Source: Pseudomonadota bacterium
GTDB taxonomy: Bacteria; Pseudomonadota; Alphaproteobacteria; Sphingomonadales; Sphingomonadaceae
Length of the DNA stretch: 14,632 nt
Reading direction: 5' to 3'
Assembly: GCA_023386135.1 (NCBI GenBank)
Contig: JAEWKG010000003.1
Location: 1-14,632, forward strand
This document shows, in pieces, positions 1 through 8,820 of the stretch; within the stretch, counting starts at the first letter, position 1, and the number at the start of each line of letters is the position of its first letter. Below the pieces are notes generated by a model that was not told the origin of the DNA, searched no databases, and saw only the letters and a list, made by a program, of their open reading frames with translations. The position numbers and the translations under genes are program-made.

Positions 1-3000
1 GCCGCGGCCAGCGCGAATCGATGATCTATCTCGAGACCCCGCGCATCGACGCCAAGGAGCGCCGCGAGCTCGAGCGCGATCTCGCCGTCACCCTCGCCGA
101 TGTGCGCGCGGCCGTCGCCGACTGGCCGAAGATGCGCGCCGCGCTGCGCGCCGATGCCGATGCGGTTGAGGACCCGGAAGGCGCCGAGTTGCTGCGCTGG
201 CTCGAAAGCGGGATGCTGACCCAGCTCGGCCACGTCACCCGCAATCGCGACGGCAGCCAGGCGGACATGCTCGGCATTTGCCGCAAGAGCGCCAAGGCGA
301 TCCTCGCGGATGCCTCGTTCGACCGCGCCTTCGCGTGGTTCGACCAGGGCGGCAAAGCCCTGCGCCAGCCGCTGATCGTCAAGGCCAACCGCCTGTCGAA
401 CGTCCACCGCCGGGTGCCGCTCGATCTGTTCATCGTGCCCCGGTACGACGGCAAGAAGCTCATCGCGCTGTCGGTCCATGCCGGCGTATGGACCAGCGCC
501 TCCCTCGCTACCCCGCCCGCGCAGGTGCCGCGGCTGCGCGCCCAGCTCGCGCAGCTCAATGCCAAGTTCGGGTTCGATCCCGCGGGCCACACCGGCAAGG
601 CGCTGGTTCACGCGCTCACCGCGCTGCCCCACGACCTGCTGATCGGGTTCGGCGACAGCGACATCGAGCGCGTCGCGACGACCATGATGAGCCTGGTCGA
701 CCGCCCGCGCCCGCGGCTGGTGCTGGTCGAGGCGCCGCTCTCCCGCCACCTGTTCGCGTTCGTGTGGATGCCGCGCGACATGGTTTCGACCCAGGTCCGC
801 CTGCGCATCGAACGGCTGCTCGAAGAGGGCACCGACGCCCACGCGCTCGACTGGAGCCTGCAGGTGGAGGGCGGCAACCTCGCGCTGCTGCGCTACGTGC
901 TCGACTATCGCGAGAGTGCCGGCACGCCCGACGCGGGTGCGATCGAGCGGCAGATCCAGACGCTGCTGCGCGGTTGGGGCGAAGCGGTCGAGAGCGAGCT
1001 CGCGGCCGAGGAAGAACCGGCCCGTGCCGCCGCCCTCGCCGGGCGCTACGCCGAGAGCTTCCCGCCGTCCTATCGCAACGCCTACGGCGCCGCCGAGGCC
1101 GCGCGCGACGTGCGCCGCCTGCGCCGGCTGGCCGCCCCCGAGAGCGGCGACGCGGGCGCGCGCGATGTGCGGTTGTACCAGCTGGGCGGCGACGAGGCCG
1201 GACGGCTGCGCCTGAAAGTGTACCAGCAGGACGGCACGCTGGCCCTGTCCGACGCGGTACCGGCGCTGGAGAACTTCGGCTTCCGCGTGCTCGAGGAACA
1301 CCCCACGGTGCTCACCGGCGAGGGCACGCACCTCGGCACGATCCACGACTTCACCCTCGCGCTCGATAGCGGCGAGGGGCCTGCCGGCCTGCTCGACCGG
1401 GCGGCGCAGATCGAGGAGGCGATCGCCACCGTGCTCAACGGCGCGGCGGAGGACGATCCGTTCAACCGCCTCGTCACCGGCACCGCGCTGACCGCGCGCG
1501 AGGCGGACTGGCTGCGCGCGTTCTACCGCTACCTGCGCCAGGCCGGCATCGGCTTCACCATCGCCACCGTGGTCGACGCGCTGCGCCGCGCGCCGCAGGT
1601 CACTCGCCCGCTGGTCGCGCTGTTCGCCGCGCGCCACGACCCCGCCTTCACCGGCGACCGGGCGGCCGCCGAGACCGAGCAGACCGAGGCGATCCGCCGG
1701 GGGCTCAGCCAGGTCGCCGCGATCAACGACGACCGCCTGCTGCGGCTCTACCACGCGACCATCGACGCGGTCCTGCGCACCAACGCCTTCGCGCCCGCCG
1801 CGCGCGAAGCGCTGGCGTTCAAGCTCGACAGCGCGCTCGTTCCCGGGCTGCCCAAGCCGCTGCCGTGGCGCGAGATCTTCGTCTATTCGCGCCGGGTCGA
1901 GGGCATTCACCTGCGCGCCGGGCCGATCGCCCGCGGCGGCCTGCGCTGGTCCGACCGGCGCGACGACTTCCGCACCGAAGTGCTCGGCCTGATGAAGGCG
2001 CAGCGGGTCAAGAACGCGGTGATCGTGCCGACCGGGGCAAAGGGCGGGTTCTATCCCAAGCAGCTCCCCGACCCCTCGCGCGACCGCGAGGGCTGGGCGG
2101 CCGAGGGCAAGGCGAGCTACCAGCTGTTCATCCGCACGCTGCTGTCGATCACCGACAACATCGTCGGCGGCAAGGTCGTGCATCCTGACAGCGTTGTGAT
2201 CCACGACGGCGAAGACCCGTATTTCGTGGTCGCCGCCGACAAGGGCACCGCGACCTTCTCCGACGTCGCCAACGCGATCGCTGAATCCCGAGACTTCTGG
2301 CTCGACGACGCCTTCGCCAGCGGCGGCTCGAAGGGCTACGACCACAAGGCGATGGGCATCACCGCCAAGGGGGCGTGGGTCTCGGTCCAGCGGCACTTCC
2401 TGGAAATGGGCGTCGACGTGCAGTCCGACCCGGTGCGCGTCGCGGGCTGTGGCGACATGTCGGGCGACGTGTTCGGCAACGGCATGCTCCTGTCGAAGAG
2501 CATCAAGCTGGTCGCCGCGTTCGACCACCGCCACATCTTCCTCGACCCCGATCCCGACGCGGCGAAGAGCTGGGCCGAACGCGCGCGCATGTTCGCGCTG
2601 CCGCGGTCGAGCTGGGAGGACTACAACCCCAAGCTGATCAGCAAGGGCGGCGGCGTGTTCGCGCGGTCATTGAAGACCGTCCCGCTGTCGAAGCAGGTGC
2701 GCGAAGTGCTCGGCATCGAGGCCACCGAGCTCGAGCCCGAGGCGTTGATCACCGCGATCCTCAAGGCGCCGGTCGACCTCTTATGGTTCGGCGGCATCGG
2801 CACCTACATCAAGGCCGCGGAGAACAACGCGCAGGTCGGCGACCCGGCGAACGATTCGCTGCGCATCGACGCCAGCGCTTTGCGCACCAAGGTGATCGGC
2901 GAAGGCGCCAACCTCGGCGTCACGCAGGCCGGGCGCATCGAGTTCGCCCTCAATGGCGGGCGGATCAACACCGACTTCATCGACAACTCGGCGGGCGTGA

Positions 3001-4322
3001 ACTGCTCGGACAACGAGGTGAACATCAAGATCGCGCTCGCCGCCGCCAAGCGCGAAGGCAAGCTCACCGAGCCCAAGCGCGTCAAGCTGCTCGAATCGAT
3101 GACCGACGAAGTCGGCGCGCTGGTGCTCGAGAACAACCGCCTGCAGGCGCTCGCGCTGTCGATCGCCAAGGCCGGCGGCGCGCCCGCGGTGGCCGCGCAG
3201 CTGCACCTGGTCGAGGCGCTGGAGGACTTGGGCGCGCTCGACCGCGCGACCGAGGGGCTGGCAACCGCGGAGGTTCTGGCGCGCCGCGCGAGCGACGGGT
3301 TCGGCCTCACCCGGCCGGAACTCGCGGTGCTGCTGTCCTCGACCAAGCTGGTGCTGCAGGACGCGCTCGAGAACTCCGCCCTGCCCGACGATCCGGTGCT
3401 GACCGGACTGCTGCTCGCCTATTTCCCCTCGGCGATGCGCAAGACCTATCGCAAGCAGATCGAAGAGCACCAGCTCCGCCGAGCGATCATCGCCACCCAG
3501 CTCGCCAACCTGGTGATCAACCGGATGGGCATCGTCCACATTTTCGAGCTGTCGGAGGAAGAGGGCGTCGGTCTCGCGCAAATCTGCGCCGCGTTCGTCG
3601 CCGCCGCCGAGCTGTTCGGCGCGCACGCGCTGTGGGCCGAGATCGAGACCGCCGCGATGCCCGAAGAGGCGCGCATCTACCTCTTCCGCCACACCGCCGG
3701 CGCGCTGCGCGGGCACATGGCGGCCCTCATCCGCGCGGGGGGCAGCGCCGCAATGCCGAGCGAGCTCATCGCCTCGCTCGACAGCCGGGTACGGGACCTG
3801 TCGAAGGCGACCGGCGAACTCCTCACCGGCGCCTCGCGCGAGCAATCGGACAAGCTCATCGCCGAGTTCGTTCGCCTCGGCGCGCCCGAAACGCTCTCCG
3901 GCAAGGTCGCGCATCTTTACGATATCGACGGTTCGGTCGGCCTCGCCGCGCTGTCGCGCGATGCGGAGATCGATGCGCGCGACTTGACCGCCGCGTTCAC
4001 CGACCTCGGCCAGCGGCTCGGGCTCGACTGGGCGCAGAGCACCGCGGCGATGATGAACCCCTCGGATGTGTGGGAGCGTCTGCTGGTCGCGGGCATGTCG
4101 CGCGACTTCCAGCAGATGCGCCTCGAGTTTCTCCGCCGCCTGTCGCGCCGCAAGGGAGCGAAGGAGGATCCGGGCTCGGTGGTCGCCAGCTGGTCGGGCG
4201 AGAATGCCGACGCGATCCGCCAGTTCCGCGGGATGATCGGCCGCGCGCAGGGGCAGAACCCGGTCGCCCCGGCGATGCTCGCGCAGATCGCCAGCCAGGC
4301 GCGCAACCTGCTCCGCCGATAG
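1..4322 (+). CDS. NAD-specific glutamate dehydrogenase, large class, 5' end outside window
   Basis: This enzyme oxidatively deaminates glutamate to 2-oxoglutarate and ammonia with NAD+, in the cytoplasm. The frame is open from base 3 with no stop, and the residues before the first Met (base 21) read smoothly as family sequence. The Met at 21 is therefore internal and the gene starts upstream. About 1,439 residues are visible; family members are usually about 1,550-1,650, so roughly the first tenth is missing. The catalytic core is intact: GGLRWSDR begins at base 1935, the lysine of PTGAKGG is encoded at 2040-2042, GEGANLG at 2898-2918, and NCSDNEVNIKI at 3000-3032. The sequence before the core corresponds to the regulatory N-terminal region and that after about 3100 to the helical C-terminal region. 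It stands alone: the next gene begins 45 bases later without a clear terminator between them. Family identity is very secure; the start is unknown. Confidence 0.97.
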   Translation, partial: RGQRESMIYLETPRIDAKERRELERDLAVTLADVRAAVADWPKMRAALRADADAVEDPEGAELLRWLESGMLTQLGHVTRNRDGSQADMLGICRKSAKAILADASFDRAFAWFDQGGKALRQPLIVKANRLSNVHRRVPLDLFIVPRYDGKKLIALSVHAGVWTSASLATPPAQVPRLRAQLAQLNAKFGFDPAGHTGKALVHALTALPHDLLIGFGDSDIERVATTMMSLVDRPRPRLVLVEAPLSRHLFAFVWMPRDMVSTQVRLRIERLLEEGTDAHALDWSLQVEGGNLALLRYVLDYRESAGTPDAGAIERQIQTLLRGWGEAVESELAAEEEPARAAALAGRYAESFPPSYRNAYGAAEAARDVRRLRRLAAPESGDAGARDVRLYQLGGDEAGRLRLKVYQQDGTLALSDAVPALENFGFRVLEEHPTVLTGEGTHLGTIHDFTLALDSGEGPAGLLDRAAQIEEAIATVLNGAAEDDPFNRLVTGTALTAREADWLRAFYRYLRQAGIGFTIATVVDALRRAPQVTRPLVALFAARHDPAFTGDRAAAETEQTEAIRRGLSQVAAINDDRLLRLYHATIDAVLRTNAFAPAAREALAFKLDSALVPGLPKPLPWREIFVYSRRVEGIHLRAGPIARGGLRWSDRRDDFRTEVLGLMKAQRVKNAVIVPTGAKGGFYPKQLPDPSRDREGWAAEGKASYQLFIRTLLSITDNIVGGKVVHPDSVVIHDGEDPYFVVAADKGTATFSDVANAIAESRDFWLDDAFASGGSKGYDHKAMGITAKGAWVSVQRHFLEMGVDVQSDPVRVAGCGDMSGDVFGNGMLLSKSIKLVAAFDHRHIFLDPDPDAAKSWAERARMFALPRSSWEDYNPKLISKGGGVFARSLKTVPLSKQVREVLGIEATELEPEALITAILKAPVDLLWFGGIGTYIKAAENNAQVGDPANDSLRIDASALRTKVIGEGANLGVTQAGRIEFALNGGRINTDFIDNSAGVNCSDNEVNIKIALAAAKREGKLTEPKRVKLLESMTDEVGALVLENNRLQALALSIAKAGGAPAVAAQLHLVEALEDLGALDRATEGLATAEVLARRASDGFGLTRPELAVLLSSTKLVLQDALENSALPDDPVLTGLLLAYFPSAMRKTYRKQIEEHQLRRAIIATQLANLVINRMGIVHIFELSEEEGVGLAQICAAFVAAAELFGAHALWAEIETAAMPEEARIYLFRHTAGALRGHMAALIRAGGSAAMPSELIASLDSRVRDLSKATGELLTGASREQSDKLIAEFVRLGAPETLSGKVAHLYDIDGSVGLAALSRDAEIDARDLTAAFTDLGQRLGLDWAQSTAAMMNPSDVWERLLVAGMSRDFQQMRLEFLRRLSRRKGAKEDPGSVVASWSGENADAIRQFRGMIGRAQGQNPVAPAMLAQIASQARNLLRR

Positions 4323-4367
4323 CACGCCCGCTTGACGCGCCGCGCGGTTGCGGCAAGTCCCGTCGCC

Positions 4368-5594
4368 ATGGAACGAGCGGACGTGGTCATCGTGGGCAGC
4401 GGGCACGGCGGGGCGCAGGCCGCGATCGCCTTGCGCCAGCAGGGATTCGAGGGCTCGATCCTGATGATCGGGCGCGATCCCGAGCCGCCCTACGAGCGGC
4501 CGCCGCTGTCGAAGGAATACCTTGCGCGCGACAAGCTGTTCGAGCGGATCATGATCCGTCCGGCGGCCTTCTGGGAGGAGCGGCAGGTGACGCTGCGTCT
4601 TTCGAGCGTGGTGACCGCGATCGATCCGCAGGCGCACACCGTCAAGCTCGCGAGCGGCGAGGAAATCGAGTACAGCGCGCTGATCTGGGCCGCGGGCGGG
4701 GATCCGCGGCGGCTGTCGTGCAGCGGCGCGGACCTTTCCGGCATCCACGCGGTGCGCGACAAGGCCGACGTCGACCGCCTGATGGGCGAGCTCGACAATG
4801 GCGCGAAGCGGGTCGCGGTGGTGGGCGGCGGCTACATCGGATTGGAAGCGGCGGCGGTGCTGACCAAGCTCGGCTGCGAGGTCACGGTGATCGAGGCGCT
4901 GCCGCGCGTGCTGGCCCGTGTCGCGGGCGAGCCACTCAGCGATTTCTACCAGGACCAGCACCGCGCGCACGGCGTGGACCTCCGCCTCGACGCCAAGGTC
5001 GAGCGGCTGAAGGGCGAGAACGGCTGGGTGCGCCAAGTGGTCCTCGAAGACGGCGAGGCGATCCCTTGCGACATGGTCGTGGTCGGCATCGGCATCGTGC
5101 CCGCCGCCGGCCCGCTGATCGCCGCGGGGGCGGCGGGCGCGAACGGGGTCGACGTCGACGAGTTCTGCCGCACCTCGCTGCCCGACATCTACGCCATCGG
5201 CGACTGCGCCGCGCACGCCAGCAAGTGGGCCGACGGGGCGGTGATCCGGCTCGAATCGGTGCAGAACGCCAACGACATGGCGACCACCGCCGCCAAGCAC
5301 ATCGTCGCGATCGACGAACCGTACCGCGCCTTCCCGTGGTTCTGGTCGAACCAGTACGACCTCAAACTGCAGACCGCCGGGCTGTCGCTCGGCTATGACC
5401 AGACCGTGGTGCGCGGCGATCCCGGCCAAGCGAAGTTCTCCGTCGTCTACCTCAAGGAAGGGCGCCTGATCGCGCTCGACTGCGTCAATTCCACCAAGGA
5501 TTACGAGCAGGGCCGCAAGCTGATCGAGGCGGGCGCGAGTCCCGATCCGGCGGCGTTGGCGGATGCATCCATCCCGCTGAAAGACCACGCATGA
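4368..5594 (+). CDS. FAD/NAD(P)H-dependent ferredoxin reductase-type oxidoreductase
   Basis: A 408-residue flavoprotein of the putidaredoxin-reductase/rubredoxin-reductase type. Such enzymes pass electrons from NAD(P)H through FAD to a small [2Fe-2S] ferredoxin serving a P450 or dioxygenase. Visible motifs are the FAD-binding GxGxxG at residues 10-15, a conserved YERPPLSKEYL at 42-52, the NAD-binding GGGYIG at 153-158, the second FAD motif DIYAIGDCA at 273-281, and a C-terminal reductase domain with FWSNQYD at 325-331. The ATG at 4368 fits the family start; an in-frame TTG at 4332 would add 12 residues that look unlike the family. No good ribosome binding site precedes either start. The gene overlaps the next by ATGA (5591-5594), suggesting coupled translation. 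No ferredoxin gene is adjacent, so the partner is unknown; the CYP153 P450 at 10157 is a plausible but unproven acceptor system. Confidence 0.93.
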   Translation: MERADVVIVGSGHGGAQAAIALRQQGFEGSILMIGRDPEPPYERPPLSKEYLARDKLFERIMIRPAAFWEERQVTLRLSSVVTAIDPQAHTVKLASGEEIEYSALIWAAGGDPRRLSCSGADLSGIHAVRDKADVDRLMGELDNGAKRVAVVGGGYIGLEAAAVLTKLGCEVTVIEALPRVLARVAGEPLSDFYQDQHRAHGVDLRLDAKVERLKGENGWVRQVVLEDGEAIPCDMVVVGIGIVPAAGPLIAAGAAGANGVDVDEFCRTSLPDIYAIGDCAAHASKWADGAVIRLESVQNANDMATTAAKHIVAIDEPYRAFPWFWSNQYDLKLQTAGLSLGYDQTVVRGDPGQAKFSVVYLKEGRLIALDCVNSTKDYEQGRKLIEAGASPDPAALADASIPLKDHA

Positions 5595-6745
5595 TCGCCG
5601 CGGGTGACGGAAAGCCCATGCTCTCCGGCATCCGCGTGGTCGACTTGAGCACGGTCGTCTTCGGACCCTACGCGACGCAGATCCTGGCGGACTTCGGGGC
5701 CGAGGTGATCAAGGTCGAGGCGCCCGGCGGCGACGGCTTCCGCCACGCCGGCCGGCCGGCGAAATCGCTCGGCATGGGTCCGGCGCATATCGCATTGAAC
5801 CGCAACAAGAAGAGCGTAGTCCTCGACCTCAAGCAGGAGAGCGAGCGCCAGCGCTTGCGCGATCTCACTGCCACCTGCGACATATTCCTGCACAACGTCC
5901 GCGCCGAGGCGATCGACCGGCTTGGCTTCGGCTACGAGGCGGTCCGCGCACTCAAGCCCGACGTGATCTACGTCCACTGCGTCGGCTTCGGATCGAACGG
6001 GCCGTATGCGGGCCTGCAGGCTTACGACGACGTGATCCAGGCGCTGACCGGCACCACCAGCCTCTTGAGCCGCGTCGATGGCGACCCGCGCCCGCGCTAC
6101 CTGCCGTCGCTGATCGCCGACAAGGTCGCGGGCCTCCACGCCGCCTACGCGACGATGGCGGCGGTGATCCACCGGCTGCGCACCGGCGAAGGCCAGTTCG
6201 TCGAAGTGCCGATGTTCGAGGCGTTCGCCAACTTCATGCTCAAGGAGCATCTCGCCGGGCTGACCTTCGATCCGCCGGTGGGGGACGCGTGCTATGCGCG
6301 GCAGGTCGATCCCTATCGCCAGCCGTTCCCGACGAGTGACGGGCACATCAGCATCGTCCCCTACCGCCCCGGCCATGCGCAGCGGGTGATCGCCCTGCTC
6401 GGCGATCCGGAGTTCGCCGCGCAGGAGCGGTTCGCCGGGATCGAAGGCTCGATCCGGCACATGCCCGAACTCTACACCCGCATCGGCGAGCTGACCGCGA
6501 CGCGCACCACCGCCGAGGTGCTGGCGATCATGCGCGAGGCCGAGATGCCCGCCATGCCCGCGCGCGACATCGCCGAGGTGCCGGGCGATCCGCACCTCTC
6601 CGAAGCGGGGTTTTGGTGGCACAGCGAACACCCGAGCGAGGGGCAGGTGCTACAAATGCGCGAACCCTCGCGCTTCTCAGGGTGGGAAATGCCCGAACCC
6701 GCGCCCGCGCCGTTGATCGGCGAGCACGGCGACGAGTTCGGCTAG
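5591..6745 (+). CDS. CoA-transferase family III (CaiB/BaiF type)
   Basis: A 384-residue class III CoA-transferase. This family moves CoA between carboxylic acids through an aspartyl-CoA thioester intermediate; it also includes alpha-methylacyl-CoA racemases. Visible family signatures are LSGIRVVDLS near the N-terminus, GPYATQILADFGAEVIKVE at residues 25-43, LNRNKKSVVLDLK at 69-81, and the segment LIADKVAG at 174-181. D177 in that segment aligns with the catalytic aspartate of formyl-CoA transferase. The ATG at 5591 overlaps the upstream stop (ATGA). A second in-frame ATG at 5618 has a slightly better purine-rich leader (GGAAAG) and gives a 375-residue protein starting MLSGIR, also typical. 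Its substrate cannot be read from sequence; coupling to a ferredoxin-reductase-type gene is unusual for this family. The TAG stop shares bases with the stop of the opposing queG. Confidence 0.93.
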   Translation: MIAAGDGKPMLSGIRVVDLSTVVFGPYATQILADFGAEVIKVEAPGGDGFRHAGRPAKSLGMGPAHIALNRNKKSVVLDLKQESERQRLRDLTATCDIFLHNVRAEAIDRLGFGYEAVRALKPDVIYVHCVGFGSNGPYAGLQAYDDVIQALTGTTSLLSRVDGDPRPRYLPSLIADKVAGLHAAYATMAAVIHRLRTGEGQFVEVPMFEAFANFMLKEHLAGLTFDPPVGDACYARQVDPYRQPFPTSDGHISIVPYRPGHAQRVIALLGDPEFAAQERFAGIEGSIRHMPELYTRIGELTATRTTAEVLAIMREAEMPAMPARDIAEVPGDPHLSEAGFWWHSEHPSEGQVLQMREPSRFSGWEMPEPAPAPLIGEHGDEFG

Positions 6746-7791
6746 AGTTCCGCCAGCGCCCACTCCGCCGCCTCAGCGACGACGGGGTCGGGGTCGGTCC
6801 GCAAGGCTTCGACCGCCGGGAGCAGTGCCAAGTCGCCTGAGTTTCCGGCAGCGATCAGGCAATTGCGCACGAAGCGGTTGCGCCCGATCCGCTTGATCGG
6901 GCTTCCGGAGAACAGCGCGCGAAATCCCGCATCGTCGAGCGCGAGCAACTCGGTCAGCCGCGGTGCGACCAGCTCGGCGCGCGGGAGGAACGCAGCGTTG
7001 GCGGCTGCCGACTGCGCGAAGCTGTTCCATGGGCACACCGCGAGGCAATCGTCGCAGCCGTAGATGCGGTTGCCCATCGCCTTGCGGAATTCCTGCGGGA
7101 TCGGCCCGGCGTGCTCGATGGTCAGATACGAGATGCACCGCCGCGCATCGAGCTGGAACGGGGCGGGAAAGGCGCTTGTGGGGCAAGCATCAAGGCACGC
7201 GCTGCACGATCCGCAGCGCGGTGTATGGCTGTCATCGGGCGCGAATTCGATGGTGGTGTAGATCGACCCCAGGAACAGCCATGAGCCGTGCTGGCGGCTG
7301 ACCATGTTGGTGTGCTTGCCCTGCCAACCGAGCCCGGCCGCTTCCCCCAGCGGCTTCTCCATCACCGGCGCGGTATCGACGAACACCTTGACCTGCTCGC
7401 CCGGCGCCTGCTCGACCAGCCAGCGCGCGAGCCGCTTCAGCGCTTTCTTGACCGTGTCGTGATAGTCCCGCCCCTGCGCATAGACCGAGATGCGCGCGCG
7501 CTCGGCCGCTTCCGCCAGCGCCAGGGGATCGTGTTCCGGCGCGTAGCTCATGCCGAGAGCGATGACGCTCTTCGCTTCCGGCCACAGCCCTTGCGGCGAG
7601 ACGCGCTCGGCCACCCGGCGGGCCATCCACTCCATCGACCCGTGCCGCTCGTCGCCGAGCCAGGTCGCCAGCCGCTCCCCCCGCGGCGCATCGGGCGCAG
7701 CCGAGGCGATGCCGACCGCGACGAACCCCTCGGCCCGCGCCCGCTCGACCAGCGCCGCGCGCAGGGCATCGGTTGGCGCACCGTTAACCAA
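6742..7791 (-). CDS. queG: Epoxyqueuosine reductase (TTG start)
   Basis: QueG performs the last step of queuosine synthesis, reducing epoxyqueuosine at the wobble base of GUN-anticodon tRNAs. It is a cobalamin-dependent iron-sulfur enzyme of the cytoplasm. The 349-residue product has the family signature VDTAPVMEK, with D139 matching the proposed catalytic acid, then GWQGKHTN at 155-162. Two ferredoxin-like cysteine sets follow: C193, C196, C199, C203, and C219, C246, C249, C253 (the latter in GCDDCLAVCPWN). The C-terminus resembles the HEAT-like repeat region seen in full-length QueG. The start appears to be TTG: an in-frame TGA lies a few codons upstream and the next Met, at residue 53, is well inside the conserved domain. 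A GGGAG about 12 bases before the TTG is a distant ribosome binding site. It is divergent from the ABC operon and convergent with the CoA-transferase, with overlapping stops. Confidence 0.97.
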   Translation of the reverse strand: MVNGAPTDALRAALVERARAEGFVAVGIASAAPDAPRGERLATWLGDERHGSMEWMARRVAERVSPQGLWPEAKSVIALGMSYAPEHDPLALAEAAERARISVYAQGRDYHDTVKKALKRLARWLVEQAPGEQVKVFVDTAPVMEKPLGEAAGLGWQGKHTNMVSRQHGSWLFLGSIYTTIEFAPDDSHTPRCGSCSACLDACPTSAFPAPFQLDARRCISYLTIEHAGPIPQEFRKAMGNRIYGCDDCLAVCPWNSFAQSAAANAAFLPRAELVAPRLTELLALDDAGFRALFSGSPIKRIGRNRFVRNCLIAAGNSGDLALLPAVEALRTDPDPVVAEAAEWALAEL

Positions 7792-7828
7792 GGTTTGGGT
7801 TGCTCCCGTTCACGCGGCAGGGTTAACG
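7782..7828. repeat. 8-base inverted repeat CGTTAACC / GGTTAACG in divergent gap
   Basis: CGTTAACC (7782-7789) and its exact reverse complement GGTTAACG (7821-7828) lie 39 bases apart centre to centre. Each arm contains the palindrome GTTAAC, an AT-rich word in a GC-rich region. The left arm overlaps the first codons of queG and the right arm sits 8 bases before the ABC ATPase start. The two arms thus bracket the whole divergent intergenic space. They could be paired operator sites, but no regulator gene is adjacent. Confidence 0.4.
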
Positions 7829-7836
7829 CCGCCCGG

Positions 7837-8820
7837 ATGAATGCTCCGCTAAGCCTTTCGCCCGTCACCGGCAATCCCGGGCGCCCCTTGGCAATCGAGG
7901 CGATCGGCCTGGTCAAGCGGTTCGAGGGGACCACCGCCGTCGACGGCGTCGATCTCGCGGTGCCCGAAGGCGCGATCTACGGCGTGCTCGGCCCCAACGG
8001 CGCGGGCAAGACCACTACGCTCAGGATGCTGCTCGGCATCATCGATCCGGACGAAGGCGTGCGCCGGGTGTTCGGTCACGAGCGGCCGCACGATATCGCG
8101 CGGCTGATCGGTTATTTGCCGGAGGAGCGCGGGCTCTATCCGTCGATGAAGGCGGTGGAGGCGATCGCCTTTCTCGGCGCGCTGCGCGGGGTGCCGCTGG
8201 CCGAAGGGCGCAAGCGCGGCCTCGAGCTGCTGGAGGAACACGGCCTCGGCCACGCCGCCGACCGCACGATCCGCCAGCTGTCGAAGGGCATGGCGCAGAC
8301 CGTCCAGTTGCTCGGCACGCTGATCCACCGGCCCCGGCTGGTGGTGCTCGACGAACCCTTCAGCGGGCTCGACGCGCTGAACCAAGGCAAGCTCGAGGCG
8401 ATGATCCGCCGCATGGCCGCCGACGGGGCGACGGTGATCTTTTCGACGCACGTGATCGCCCATTCCGAGCGGCTGTGCGAAGGCGTCGCGATCATCGCCG
8501 GAGGCAAGGTGCCCTACGCGGGCAGTGTCGACGCCGCGCGCGACCGCATCCCCGCGCAAGTCCGGTTGGAAACCGCCCAGTCGGACGGACCGTGGCGCGG
8601 CGCTCTGCCCGCCGACGCCCGTCACGAGGGGCGCTACTGGCTGTTCTCGCTTCCGGAGAGCGGGATCGAGCGGCTGCTGCGCGCGCTGATCGAAGGCAAC
8701 GCGGGAATCCTGTCGCTGTCGATCGAGCGCGCCGGCCTCCACGACGCATTCGTCCACATCGCCGGCGAGGCCGCGGCGCGCGCGCTCGAAGAGGCCAGCC
8801 CGGCGGAGCAGGCACGATGA
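7837..8820 (+). CDS. ABC transporter ATP-binding protein, NatA-like (ABC-2 exporter)
   Basis: A 327-residue ATPase that would energise an ABC-2 type exporter with the permease encoded immediately downstream. Visible parts are Walker A GPNGAGKTT at residues 52-60, the segment GYLPEERGLYP at 92-102 where the usual Q-loop glutamine is not obvious (typical of the NatA/YhaQ branch), the variant signature LSKGM at 148-152, Walker B LVVLDEP at 168-174, D-loop SGLD at 176-179 and the H-loop histidine H205. About 100 residues follow as a C-terminal extension common in this branch. The ATG at 7837 is chosen because family sequence begins soon after; the frame is open further upstream only as antisense of queG. 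The ribosome binding site is weak. The ATGA overlap with the permease indicates an operon. Characterised NatAB exports sodium in Bacillus, but the substrate here cannot be inferred. Confidence 0.95.
   Translation: MNAPLSLSPVTGNPGRPLAIEAIGLVKRFEGTTAVDGVDLAVPEGAIYGVLGPNGAGKTTTLRMLLGIIDPDEGVRRVFGHERPHDIARLIGYLPEERGLYPSMKAVEAIAFLGALRGVPLAEGRKRGLELLEEHGLGHAADRTIRQLSKGMAQTVQLLGTLIHRPRLVVLDEPFSGLDALNQGKLEAMIRRMAADGATVIFSTHVIAHSERLCEGVAIIAGGKVPYAGSVDAARDRIPAQVRLETAQSDGPWRGALPADARHEGRYWLFSLPESGIERLLRALIEGNAGILSLSIERAGLHDAFVHIAGEAAARALEEASPAEQAR

Noticed and set aside
4323..4367. Short CCGC/GCGG hairpin and TTGACG in the gap after GDH as terminator or promoter
   Set aside because: The stem is only four pairs with no T-tract, and no -10 partner at proper spacing was found; this is expected by chance.
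2375..5398. A plus-strand open frame of about 1,007 codons crossing the GDH and reductase genes in another frame
   Set aside because: Its product is a low-complexity Arg/Gly/Ala-rich string with no recognisable domain, while the other frame encodes well-known enzymes. Long shadow frames are expected in DNA this GC-rich.
2781..5588. A minus-strand open frame of about 935 codons antisense to GDH and the reductase
   Set aside because: It is the mirror of two strongly conserved genes, rich in Arg, Val, His and Gln with no domain motifs, and no start signal was seen.
5501..6631. A 376-codon minus-strand frame opposite the CoA-transferase
   Set aside because: It is the complement of a conserved gene; the product has no family features and the neighbouring real minus-strand gene (queG) ends elsewhere.
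7849..8757. A 302-codon minus-strand frame opposite the ABC ATPase
   Set aside because: It is antisense to Walker and signature motifs, and its composition is typical of a shadow frame.
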